A stretch of DNA of 64,000 nt from Haloterrigena sp. KLK7 (GTDB taxonomy: Archaea; Halobacteriota; Halobacteria; Halobacteriales; Natrialbaceae). The position numbers were made by a program, and so were the translations under genes. The DNA lies in assembly GCF_037914945.1 (NCBI RefSeq), contig NZ_CP149787.1, forward strand, positions 496,001 to 560,000. Direction: 5' to 3'. Below are positions 43,721-52,455 of the stretch, piece by piece (the stretch's first letter is position 1; every line of letters starts with the position of its first letter). The notes under the pieces are model-generated. The model searched no databases, was not told where the DNA came from, and saw only the letters and a list, made by a program, of their open reading frames with translations.

Positions 43721-44083
43721 ATGTCGACAGGGGTGCTCATCGTGGACGACTCTCATTTTATGCGGAACTTACTGCGCCAGATATTGGAACAGGATTACCG
43801 CATTCTCGGAGAAGCGTCCAACGGCGCCGAAGCAGTCAAACTGTACAAAGAACACGACCCCGATATCGTCATGATGGATATCGTGATGCCCAAGTGTAAC
43901 GGCATCAAGGCGACCGCGGCGATCAAGAAGATCGATCCGGACGCCCGAGTTATCATGTGTACGAGTGTCGGACAGCGTGAGAAAATGAAACTCGCCGTGA
44001 AGGCTGGTGCGGACGGCTACGTTACGAAACCGTTCGAAGAACCCAGCGTCAGAAAGGCCCTCACCGACGTCGCCGCTGCATGA
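43721..44083 (+). CDS. cheY: Chemotaxis response regulator CheY
   Basis: A 120-residue single receiver domain. Key residues: Asp9 and Asp10 (LIVDDSHFMR), phospho-acceptor Asp53 (VMMDIVMPK), Thr81 (MCTSVGQ) and Lys103 (VTKPFEE). Phosphorylated by CheA, it signals to the archaellum switch via CheF (not in the window). The stop overlaps cheB by 4 bases, so the two are translated together. Length and residues match archaeal CheY. Confidence 0.93.
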   Translation: MSTGVLIVDDSHFMRNLLRQILEQDYRILGEASNGAEAVKLYKEHDPDIVMMDIVMPKCNGIKATAAIKKIDPDARVIMCTSVGQREKMKLAVKAGADGYVTKPFEEPSVRKALTDVAAA

Positions 44084-45282
44084 CGCGAGTACTCGTTGTC
44101 GACGACTCGGGGTTTATGCGGACAGTCATCGGCAACGCGCTTACCGAGGCTGGCTACGACGTGGAGACGGCCACGAACGGTTCGGAAGCGATCGAAGCGG
44201 TGGCGGCGTACGACCCGGACGTCGTCACGATGGACGTCGAAATGCCGGAGCTCGGCGGTATCGATGCCGTCGAGCGGATCATGGCGACGAATCCGACGCT
44301 GATTCTCATGCTCAGCGTCCACACTGAGGAGGGCACGGAAGCCACGCTCGACGCGCTCGAGCGCGGCGCCGTCGATTTCCTTCACAAACCGGACGGAGCC
44401 GACGGGCGAACCGTCTCGCACCTGACCGACGACGTCGTCGCGAAGGTCGACGAACTCGCCGACGCGAACGTCTCGTCGATCGCACTCGCCCGCGCCTCGG
44501 CCGCCGCCTACGCGACGAGATCAAATCAAGAGGCCGCGACCGGCCGGGCGGTCGCCGGTTCCGGAAGCGATACGCGGGTCGGATCCGGCGGCGGTCCCCG
44601 GGCATCGCCGGACGGTCCGGCGGTCGGTCGTCGCACCGGGACCGAACTCGACGACTTTCCGCCGGTCGAACTCGAGGGCGACTACGCGGCCGATCCGACC
44701 GTCGTCCTCGGCGCCTCGACCGGCGGTCCGAAGATCGTCGAACGGCTCTTCGAACAGGTACCGATCGAGCTCGATGCGAAGGTGCTGGTCGTCCAGCACA
44801 TGCCCGCCGGCTTCACCGAGCGCTTCGCCGAGAGGCTCGATACGCGAAGCGAGTACGACGTCCGCGAGGCCGCCGACGGCGAATCCGTCCGTCCCGGCGA
44901 GGCGGTGATCGCTCCCGGCGACGCCCACATGGAGGTCCGAAGCAACGTCAACGGGCGCCTCCGCGTCCGACTCGACGACGGGGAGCGGCTTCACGGCGTG
45001 CGTCCGGCGATCGACGTGACGATGCGAACGGCCGCCGAGCGGGTCACTGATCCGCTCTGCGGCGCCGTCCTGACCGGAATGGGACGGGACGGGGCGGACG
45101 GAATCGAAGCGATCCACGCCGCTGGCGGACGGACCATCGCACAGGACGAAGCGACGAGTCCGGTCTTTGGCATCCCCTGTCAGGCGATTCAAACGGGCTG
45201 TGTCGACGAAATCGCGCCCGCCCCGGATCTCGTTCAGGCGATCGTCGACGCGTTCGATACGGACGGTGAGACCGATGACTGA
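44080..45282 (+). CDS. cheB: Chemotaxis methylesterase CheB
   Basis: A 400-residue protein. Receiver domain with Asp8-Asp9 and phosphate site Asp52 (VTMDVEMPELGG), a linker, then the methylesterase/deamidase domain with catalytic Ser213 (GASTGGP), His240 (VVQHMPAGF) and Asp337 (GMGRDGADG), as in the family. It removes methyl groups from taxis transducers and is activated by CheA phosphate transfer. The linker (about 145-205) is longer and Gly/Ser-rich. ATG overlaps cheY by 4 bases and its stop overlaps the cheA start by 8 bases. Confidence 0.93.
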   Translation: MTRVLVVDDSGFMRTVIGNALTEAGYDVETATNGSEAIEAVAAYDPDVVTMDVEMPELGGIDAVERIMATNPTLILMLSVHTEEGTEATLDALERGAVDFLHKPDGADGRTVSHLTDDVVAKVDELADANVSSIALARASAAAYATRSNQEAATGRAVAGSGSDTRVGSGGGPRASPDGPAVGRRTGTELDDFPPVELEGDYAADPTVVLGASTGGPKIVERLFEQVPIELDAKVLVVQHMPAGFTERFAERLDTRSEYDVREAADGESVRPGEAVIAPGDAHMEVRSNVNGRLRVRLDDGERLHGVRPAIDVTMRTAAERVTDPLCGAVLTGMGRDGADGIEAIHAAGGRTIAQDEATSPVFGIPCQAIQTGCVDEIAPAPDLVQAIVDAFDTDGETDD

Positions 45283-48200
45283 CTATCTAACCGACTTCGT
45301 TCAGGAGAGCGAAGAACGAATTACGGAACTGAACAACGCGTTGCTCACGCTAGAGCGTGATCCGACCGACGACGACGCGATGGAGAACATCTTCCGCGTC
45401 GCACACACGCTCAAGGGTAACTGTGGCGCGATGGGACTCGAGTCGGCGAGCGATCTCGCTCACGCGATCGAGGATCTGCTCGACGCCGTCCGACGAGGCG
45501 ACCTCGAAGTGACGCCCGAACTGATGGACGTCGTCTTCGACGCCGTCGACGAACTCGAGACGATGATCGACGAGGTCGCGGCCGACGGCGAGATCGAGAC
45601 CGATCCGTCCGCGACGATCGCGGCCCTTCGGGACCAGCTCGAGGACGGCAGCGGCCCCGCCGTGATCACGACGCCCTCGAGCGACGAGATCGATGCCGTC
45701 GTCGAGCGGTTCGATCCGCCGGCCGACGACGACCACCGCGCCTACCTGGTACGGCTCGCGATCGCCGAACGCGACGGGGTCAACAGCGGCACACTCGTCG
45801 TCGACGCGTTGATCGACGCGTTCGATTTGATCGGTACTCGGCCGTCGCGAGACGAGATCGAGGCCGGCGAGTACCCCGGCACGTTCGACGCCGTCTTCGG
45901 CAGCGCGGTCGGGAAGTCCGCGATCACGTCCGGTCTCGAGCCGGTCGAGGAGGTCGCCGACTTCGAACTCGTCGACATCAGCGACCGGTTCGACGCCCGC
46001 ACCGACGACTCGGACGCGGCCGCCGAACCGGGCGACGATCTCTCCGCGGAAGACGCCGCGGACCTCGAGGTCGACGATCTGCTCAACGAGTTCGACGAGT
46101 TCGACAACTTAGACGAGATGGTCGAGGACGTCGACGACGACGAACTCGAGGCCTTCGAGGAGATGGGCGAGGCCGGCTCGTTCGACGACCTCCTCGACGA
46201 CGACGAACTCGAGATCGACGGCGAACTCGGCGAGCCGGCGGTCGACCCGATCGACGTCGACGACGGCGACGAGGCGGCTTCCGACGACGATGCGTCCGAG
46301 CCGGCCGACGACGCGTCGGCCGACTCCGACGAGGACGACGTCGACGATGCCAACGCCGTCTTCAACGAACTCAAAGACGAGGTCGAGATGGTCGGCTTCG
46401 ACGAACTCCAGGACGAACTCGAGGAGCTCGAGTTCGACGAGTTCGACAACGACGACGAGGTCGATATGGACGAACTCCTCGGCGAGGACGCCGACGCCGA
46501 CGACACGTTCCTCGCGGGACCGGAACCGACCGACGACGCCGTCGACGACATTCTGGTCGACGCCGGCGACGAGGGCGAATCGGAAGCGGCCGAGACGGTA
46601 ACGGACGACGACCTCGACGAGCTGCTGGCGGGCGACGAAGAAGCGCCCGCCGAGACGGTGGCCGACGAGGACGTCGACGAGTTGCTGGCGGACGACGAGG
46701 ACGCGCCCACTGACGCGGCGACGGACGACGACCTCGACGACCTGTTCGCGGGCGGCGACGACGCACCCACTGACGCGGCGACAGACGACGATGGACGCTC
46801 GGCAGTCGAGCCGTCCGAATCCGAACCGGCGTCCGCCGACGAGACGGCCGAGGAGGACCCGGTCGATCCGGAGTCGGTGACTGTCGATTCCGACATCGAT
46901 CCCGAGGACGGGACGGACGAGGTCGACGAGCCGTCGACGGACGACACCGTCGAAGCGGCCACGGAACCGGAGCCGACCACCGAATCGGAACCGGTCGAAG
47001 CCGATACGGAACCGTCGACCGACGCGGTCGACGACGGACTCGAGTCCTCGGCTGCCGCAGAAAGCGATCTCGCCGACGAGGACGGAGACGCGGCGCCGAC
47101 GGACGGCGCGGCGCTGCCGGACGAATCCGCGGTCGACGACGACCCGTCGACGCCGCCGGCGTCGGACGACGCTATCGGATCGGAACCGGAATCGGAGTCG
47201 GATGACGACGGCGACGGTATCGCGGCCGAGCCGAATGCCGATCCGGCCGACGTCGAGACGGCCGATGCGACTGCCGAGACCGACGGCACGGACGACGAAT
47301 CTGTCGAGGCAGGTACTGAACTCGAGGAAGCGGCCGACGAACTCGAGGAGACGACCGCTGATCTCGACGAGACGACTGCTGACCTCGAGGAGACGACCGT
47401 CGACGATACCGCTACGGCCGAGCCCGCTGCCGAAGGACGGACCGCGGCCGACGCCGAGAGCGATTCCGACGACGCACTCGAGACGACTGTCGAGGACGAG
47501 TTCGGCTCGACGGCGTCGGCCGACGAGTCGACTGACGACCCGTTCGCTGCTGCCGACGACGATCCGTTCGCGGACGACGATCCGTTCGCAGACGAGGATT
47601 CGTTCGCCACCGACACGGACGACGGTGCCTTCGGAGCGGACGACTCGTCCGCGGACGATGATCCGTTCGCGGACGAGTCGTTCGATACCGAGTTCGGGTC
47701 GCCGGACGACGACTTCGACGACGTCGCTGCCGCGGCCGACGCCGAAGCGGAGTCCGTTGACGACGTCGACGGCTTCGACGACACGTTCAGCGACGAGAGC
47801 AGCGAGACGACGACCGACTCGAGCGCGGACGCGCCGTCGTTCGACGACGCGGCCGGGGCCGACGCCGGCGACGAATCGACCGACGATGTCGTTCGCCGGA
47901 TCGAGGAACCGTCCTTCGAGAGTCCCGACCTGACGATTCCGGAGCCCTCGGACCGACCGGACGCCGACCAGCAGACCGACGAGATCCAGTCGGTCAGGGT
48001 CGACATCGAACAGATCGACTCGCTGCTGACCCTCGTCGAGGGGCTGGTCACGAGCCGCGTTCGGCTCCGCCACGCCGCGACGGAAGGCGAAGCGACCGAC
48101 GCGCTCGAGGCGGAACTCGACGACCTGGAGGACCTGACGACGGACCTCCAGGAGACGGTGATGGACATCCGACTGGTCCCCTTGCAGACGGTCGCGAGCC

Positions 48201-49117
48201 GACTGCCGCGGGTCGTCCGCGACATCGCGCGCGATCAGGACAAGGAGGTCGCCTTCGAGATGACCGGCGAGGACGTCGAACTCGACCGGAGTATCCTCGA
48301 TCGGATCGGCGACCCGCTGATCCACCTGGTTCGCAACGCCGTCGACCACGGGATCGAACCGCCGGAAGCGCGCGAGGCGGCCGATAAACCGCGCGAGGGG
48401 ACCGTCGAGGTTCACGCCGATCGGTCTCGCGATCAGGTGACGATCACCGTCGAAGACGACGGGAGCGGCCTCGATCCGGATCGGCTTCGCTCCGAAGCCG
48501 TCGATGCCGGCGTCCGCTCCGATGACGAGGTCGCCGACATGTCCGACGACGACGCGTACGAACTCATCTTCCATCCCGGCCTCTCGACGGCCGACGAGGT
48601 GACCGACGTCAGCGGCCGCGGCGTCGGGATGGACGTCGTCAAGCGGACGATCGAGGACCTCGACGGGACGGTCGCGATCGACAGCGACGCCGGCGAGGGG
48701 ACGACCGTGACGATGACGCTGCCGGTGTCGGTCGCGATCGACGACGTCCTGTTCGTCGAGAGCGGCGGCGAGGAGTTCGGCCTGCCGACGAAGGCCGTCC
48801 AGGACATCGAACCGGCCGCCGCCCTCGAGACCGTCGACGGACGATCGGTCCTCACCGACGGCGATACCACCTACTCCGTCATCGAACTCGACGACACGCT
48901 CGAGACGCCGCGGGACGGCGCCAACGGCGACGGAATGGTCGTTCGAATCCGCGACGAGGTCAGGCCGGTCGCGCTGCACTGCGACCACGTGTACGGCCAA
49001 CAGGAAGTCGTCGTCAAGCCCTTCGAAGGCTTCATGAGCGACATTCCTGGACTCAGCGGAGCGACAGTGCGAGGACGGGGGGAAGTGGTCAACATTCTAG
49101 ACGTGACATCACTATGA
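45275..49117 (+). CDS. cheA: Chemotaxis histidine kinase CheA with giant acidic linker
   Basis: A 1280-residue CheA. P1 histidine domain has His44 (RVAHTLKGNC). Residues 135-245 look like the CheY-binding P2 domain. P3 (dimerisation, about 905-975, IDSLLTLVEGLVTSRVRLRH), P4 ATPase with HLVRNAVDHGIEPPEA, TVEDDGSGLD and GRGVGMDVVK, and P5 CheW-like end with VVKPFEGFMSDIPGLSGATV follow. Between 250 and 900 lies an acidic linker of about 650 residues, rich in DELL, DPFADD and other short repeats, far longer than in typical archaeal CheA (around 650-700 residues in all). No active-site residue is missing. Start is ATG 45275, overlapping cheB. Confidence 0.93.
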   Translation: MTDYLTDFVQESEERITELNNALLTLERDPTDDDAMENIFRVAHTLKGNCGAMGLESASDLAHAIEDLLDAVRRGDLEVTPELMDVVFDAVDELETMIDEVAADGEIETDPSATIAALRDQLEDGSGPAVITTPSSDEIDAVVERFDPPADDDHRAYLVRLAIAERDGVNSGTLVVDALIDAFDLIGTRPSRDEIEAGEYPGTFDAVFGSAVGKSAITSGLEPVEEVADFELVDISDRFDARTDDSDAAAEPGDDLSAEDAADLEVDDLLNEFDEFDNLDEMVEDVDDDELEAFEEMGEAGSFDDLLDDDELEIDGELGEPAVDPIDVDDGDEAASDDDASEPADDASADSDEDDVDDANAVFNELKDEVEMVGFDELQDELEELEFDEFDNDDEVDMDELLGEDADADDTFLAGPEPTDDAVDDILVDAGDEGESEAAETVTDDDLDELLAGDEEAPAETVADEDVDELLADDEDAPTDAATDDDLDDLFAGGDDAPTDAATDDDGRSAVEPSESEPASADETAEEDPVDPESVTVDSDIDPEDGTDEVDEPSTDDTVEAATEPEPTTESEPVEADTEPSTDAVDDGLESSAAAESDLADEDGDAAPTDGAALPDESAVDDDPSTPPASDDAIGSEPESESDDDGDGIAAEPNADPADVETADATAETDGTDDESVEAGTELEEAADELEETTADLDETTADLEETTVDDTATAEPAAEGRTAADAESDSDDALETTVEDEFGSTASADESTDDPFAAADDDPFADDDPFADEDSFATDTDDGAFGADDSSADDDPFADESFDTEFGSPDDDFDDVAAAADAEAESVDDVDGFDDTFSDESSETTTDSSADAPSFDDAAGADAGDESTDDVVRRIEEPSFESPDLTIPEPSDRPDADQQTDEIQSVRVDIEQIDSLLTLVEGLVTSRVRLRHAATEGEATDALEAELDDLEDLTTDLQETVMDIRLVPLQTVASRLPRVVRDIARDQDKEVAFEMTGEDVELDRSILDRIGDPLIHLVRNAVDHGIEPPEAREAADKPREGTVEVHADRSRDQVTITVEDDGSGLDPDRLRSEAVDAGVRSDDEVADMSDDDAYELIFHPGLSTADEVTDVSGRGVGMDVVKRTIEDLDGTVAIDSDAGEGTTVTMTLPVSVAIDDVLFVESGGEEFGLPTKAVQDIEPAAALETVDGRSVLTDGDTTYSVIELDDTLETPRDGANGDGMVVRIRDEVRPVALHCDHVYGQQEVVVKPFEGFMSDIPGLSGATVRGRGEVVNILDVTSL
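46604..46783 (+). repeat. Three 60-bp units coding for 20-residue acidic repeats in CheA linker
   Basis: Units at 46604, 46664 and 46724 encode DDDLDELLAGDEEAPAETVA, DEDVDELLADDEDAPTDAAT and DDDLDDLFAGGDDAPTDAAT; a fourth begins and breaks off. The pattern repeats DxDLDxLLAxxEDAP and may be a short docking motif. Confidence 0.75.
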
Positions 49118-49141
49118 CAATCAACGACTACCCACACCCAC

Positions 49142-49152
49142 GGAGGAACCCA
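49142..49152 (+). promoter_or_regulatory. Shine-Dalgarno ahead of cheC
   Basis: GGAGG at 49142-49146 lies 5 nt before the ATG of cheC, in a 34-base gap after cheA. This is one of the few clear ribosome-binding sites in the window and fits an internal operon gene needing independent initiation. Confidence 0.6.
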
Positions 49153-49757
49153 TGACGCTAATGGTCGATATTCGGAAGCTGAGTTTCATCAACGAAATGG
49201 CGAAGGTCGGGACGAACGGCGTCGCCGACAACATGAGCAAACTGACCGGCGAAGACGCCCAGATGGAGGTGACGAAGACGAACTTCATCGACGTCGACGA
49301 TATCGAGTCCCAGCTGGACTCGGGCAAGCGCGTCGGCGTTCGCGTTCGGCTGCTCGATCCGCCGCACGGCCACATCCTCATCCTCTTCCCGGAGGCGAGC
49401 GCGAAGAAGATCACGGCGATCATGCTCCGCGACGTCGTCGACGACATGTCCGACGTCTCGGGCAAGATGGCCAGAAGCGCCGTCGAGGAGATGGGTAACA
49501 TGATGGCCAGCGGATTCATCGATGGCTGGGCCGACGTGCTCGGGCGCGCGATCGACATCGCCGCTCCGCAGTTGGTCTACGCCCCGACGGGAGAGATCGT
49601 CACCCGGACCGCCGGGCTCGGCGGCGACGATCTCGCACTGTTCTTCGACTCGGACCTGACCGTCCCGAGCTACCAGATCGAGGCCGAGATCTACGCGTTC
49701 CCCGACCTCGAGGAGTTCGTCGAAATGGTCAACGGCATCGAAGTCCAGCACGCATGA
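49152..49757 (+). CDS. cheC: CheC phosphatase-type protein
   Basis: A 201-residue CheC. Signature helices: VDIRKLSFINEMAKVGTNGV, EDAQMEVTKTNFIDVDDIES, and the active-site helix ARSAVEEMGNMMASGFIDGW, which carries the ExxN pair of CheC/CheX-type CheY-P phosphatases (Glu and Asn in EMGN). It probably dephosphorylates CheY-P, together with CheD. A GGAGG site precedes the start. Stop overlaps the next cheC-like gene by 4 bases. Confidence 0.9.
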   Translation: MTLMVDIRKLSFINEMAKVGTNGVADNMSKLTGEDAQMEVTKTNFIDVDDIESQLDSGKRVGVRVRLLDPPHGHILILFPEASAKKITAIMLRDVVDDMSDVSGKMARSAVEEMGNMMASGFIDGWADVLGRAIDIAAPQLVYAPTGEIVTRTAGLGGDDLALFFDSDLTVPSYQIEAEIYAFPDLEEFVEMVNGIEVQHA

Positions 49758-51010
49758 AACTCGACGTCAACGCACTCGGGACGTTCTACCGAATGGCCCG
49801 GGAGGGCGCCGGACTGGCCGCGGGTCGGTTGACCCACATGACCGGGGTCGAAACGCAAGTCGGCGTCACGAAACTCAACTTCATGCGCGGCCGAGAGATC
49901 CAGCGGGATTTCGAGGATTCGACGGAGAAAGTCGGCGTGCGAGTCAACCTCACCGGCGCCATCGAGGGCTACTCGATGATCGTCTTCGAACGCGAGAACG
50001 CGTTCCGAATCGTCGAGACGCTGCTCGCCGAATCCGACGACGCCGAAATAGACGTCGACGACGGCGAGTTCGACGAGATGACCCGGAGCGCCGCGACCGA
50101 GGTCGGCCACATCATGAACAGCGGTTTCATCGACGGCTGGGCCGACGTCTTGGAGACCGTTATCGACGTCTCGACGCCCGAGTTCGTTCAGGGGGCGACG
50201 GCCGAACCCTTCTTCGGCGACGTCAACGAGGCGCCCGACGACGACGACCTCGCCTTGCTCTTCCAGAGCCAGATCGAGACCGTCGGCACCGAAGTCGGCT
50301 TCAGCCACTACCTCTTCCCGAAACGGGAGTCGATGTCGGCGCTGCTCGACCGCCTGCGCACCAGCGGCGGCATCGAGTACGACAAACTCGACGGCTTCGA
50401 CCGCATGGCCGAACGCGGCGCCGAGGAGGTCGCCAAGACGGCGACGACGCTGACCGGTATCGACACCAGCGTCGAGATCCGTCGGCTGAACTTCGTCTCG
50501 CTCGAGGCGATCCCCGAACAGGTGGCCGACGAGAAACTCGTCGGCGTCGCTTTCGAGTTCGACGGGATGCCCAGCGGCTATCTCCTCTTCCTGTTCGACG
50601 AGGAGTCGGCCCACGAGATCGTCGACGCGATGGTCCCGATGGAGGTCGACGAGGACGGCTTCGGCGAGATGGGCACCAGCGCGATCAAGGAACTGGGCAA
50701 CATCATGGCCAGCGGCTTCCTCGACGGCTGGGCGAACGTCCTCGATACGACGATCGACCACTCGACGCCGGAGTTCATCCACGACATGGGCGCCGCCGCC
50801 GTCGATCCCGTGATCATCCAGCTCGGGGAGAACCAGGAGTTCGCGTTCGTCTTCGATACGGTCGTCGTGGCCGACGGCCGGGAGTTCGACTGCGAGGTGT
50901 ACGCGATCCCGGACGAATCCGACCTCGAACGCGCGCTGAACAACCTCGACGTCGATCGGATCGAAGAGACGCCGACGACGGCCGAGTTCCAGGAAGTCAA
51001 CAACTCATGA
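49754..51010 (+). CDS. Double-domain CheC protein
   Basis: A 418-residue protein made of two CheC domains. Domain 1 (about 1-195) has the helix SAATEVGHIMNSGFIDGWAD, where the phosphatase Asn is His (EVGH). Domain 2 (about 205-400) has SAIKELGNIMASGFLDGWAN with intact ELGN. So domain 1 may be inactive and serve docking. It lies between cheC and cheD with 4-base overlaps on both sides, so it is part of the adaptation/termination module. The family is well supported. Confidence 0.88.
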   Translation: MKLDVNALGTFYRMAREGAGLAAGRLTHMTGVETQVGVTKLNFMRGREIQRDFEDSTEKVGVRVNLTGAIEGYSMIVFERENAFRIVETLLAESDDAEIDVDDGEFDEMTRSAATEVGHIMNSGFIDGWADVLETVIDVSTPEFVQGATAEPFFGDVNEAPDDDDLALLFQSQIETVGTEVGFSHYLFPKRESMSALLDRLRTSGGIEYDKLDGFDRMAERGAEEVAKTATTLTGIDTSVEIRRLNFVSLEAIPEQVADEKLVGVAFEFDGMPSGYLLFLFDEESAHEIVDAMVPMEVDEDGFGEMGTSAIKELGNIMASGFLDGWANVLDTTIDHSTPEFIHDMGAAAVDPVIIQLGENQEFAFVFDTVVVADGREFDCEVYAIPDESDLERALNNLDVDRIEETPTTAEFQEVNNS

Positions 51011-51528
51011 AGACGTACGGAACCGAACCGGGCGCGCCGACGCCGGTCCAGGTCGGAATCTCCGAACTGGTCGTCAGCGACGGCGACGATACGCTCAAAT
51101 CCTACGGGCTGGGATCCTGTCTCGCGATCGCGCTGTACGATCCGGGCAGCGATATCGGCGGGCTGGCCCACATCATGCTCCCCGACGGCGACGCCGCCGA
51201 CAACAGCGATCGGAAACCCGGCAAGTACGCCGACACCGCGATTCGGGCGCTGTTGCGACGGATGGTCGAGCAGGGCGCCAGCTACACCACCGTCGAGGCC
51301 AAGATCGCCGGCGGCAGCGACATGTTCGAGTTCGAGAGCTTCGGCGACGGCGTCGGTGAGCGCAACATCGCCGCCGCCAAGGAGGAACTCGAGAAACTCG
51401 GCGTTCCACTGATCGCCGAAGACGTCGGCGGCGAGTACGGCCGTACCGTCGAGTTCACGCCCGGAACGGGTCGGCTCGTCGTCAAAACGGCCAGCGAAAG
51501 CGCCGAGAACGGAGTGACGGAGCTATGA
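51007..51528 (+). CDS. cheD: Chemotaxis deamidase CheD
   Basis: A 173-residue CheD. It has the catalytic Cys in YGLGSCLAIALYD, His in GLAHIMLPDG and Thr in KYADTAIRALLRR, and VEAKIAGGSDMFEFESFGDG and RNIAAAKEELEKLGVPLIAE, as in the family. CheD deamidates glutamines on transducers and binds CheC to stimulate its phosphatase action. Overlaps both neighbours by 4 bases. The extension after 160 is acidic. Confidence 0.93.
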   Translation: MKTYGTEPGAPTPVQVGISELVVSDGDDTLKSYGLGSCLAIALYDPGSDIGGLAHIMLPDGDAADNSDRKPGKYADTAIRALLRRMVEQGASYTTVEAKIAGGSDMFEFESFGDGVGERNIAAAKEELEKLGVPLIAEDVGGEYGRTVEFTPGTGRLVVKTASESAENGVTEL

Positions 51529-52379
51529 GCGACGCGGCGTTCGACGAACTCCTCGCGTTCGTCGAGGACGAACTCTCCTTCGCGACCAGCCACTACAACG
51601 ACAGCTACCTCGATCGACGCGTCTCCTCGCGGATGCGCCGGACCCAGTCCGAGACGTACGCGACGTACCTCGAGACGCTCCGGAACGATCCCGACGAACA
51701 GACGGCGCTGCTCGAGGCGATGAGCATCAACGTCACCGGCTTCTTTCGCAACCCCGACGTCTGGGACGGCATCCGCGAGGTCCTGCGACGGCTGACCGCG
51801 ACCAACGAGACCGTCCGGGTCTGGAGCGCAGCCTGTGCCGACGGACGAGAGCCCTACTCCGTGTCGATGCTCGCCCGCGACGACCCCGAGATCGACGAGT
51901 CGTCGGTCTGGGTTCTGGGGACCGATATCAGCGAACCCGCGCTCGAGACGGCTCGATCGGGCGTCTACGAGGAGTCGCGGACCGTCGACTTCGCCGATCA
52001 GCTCGGCTACCTCAACGATTACTCCGCGTACGTCCAGCGGGACGGTCGAACCTACCGGATCGACTCCGACGTCAAGCGGAACGTCGCGTTCGAACGCCAC
52101 GACCTGATCAACGACGAACCTAAGACCGGGTTCGATCTCGTCATCTGCCGGAACCTGTTTATCTACATCGACAACGAGTACAAGCAGTCGATGTTGGCGA
52201 CGATCGCCCGATCGCTTCGACGGCAGGGATACCTCGTCATCGGAAAGGCCGAGACGATCCCGCCGAACCTCAAATCCGCGTTTACCGTCCGCGACGCTCG
52301 GCTTCGCATCTATCACCGAGAGGCGCTGGAGACGACCTCGTTGACCGGCGAACAGCCGGAGTCGAACCAGGGCCTCTAG
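51525..52379 (+). CDS. cheR: Chemotaxis methyltransferase CheR
   Basis: A 284-residue SAM-dependent methyltransferase that methylates glutamates on taxis transducers. The N-terminal helical domain has LDRRVSSRMRRTQSETYATY, the SAM domain has VWSAACADGREPYSVSMLAR, VLGTDISEPALETARSGVYE and FDLVICRNLFIYIDNEYKQS, as in CheR. Length matches the family. It is the last gene of the che operon and overlaps cheD by 4 bases. Confidence 0.93.
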   Translation: MSDAAFDELLAFVEDELSFATSHYNDSYLDRRVSSRMRRTQSETYATYLETLRNDPDEQTALLEAMSINVTGFFRNPDVWDGIREVLRRLTATNETVRVWSAACADGREPYSVSMLARDDPEIDESSVWVLGTDISEPALETARSGVYEESRTVDFADQLGYLNDYSAYVQRDGRTYRIDSDVKRNVAFERHDLINDEPKTGFDLVICRNLFIYIDNEYKQSMLATIARSLRRQGYLVIGKAETIPPNLKSAFTVRDARLRIYHREALETTSLTGEQPESNQGL

Positions 52380-52455
52380 CGCCGCGAGCCGACCCTTCCG
52401 GTCGCTGCGACACACACCGACGCTTACATATCGGGGCCGCGAAGGGGGAGTCGAG

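Noticed and set aside
45742-49000. Minus-strand frames of 827 and 963 codons opposite cheA
   Set aside because: Caused by strong GC-ending codon bias on the coding strand; products are Ser- or Val/Arg-rich without any motif, and cheA is certain.
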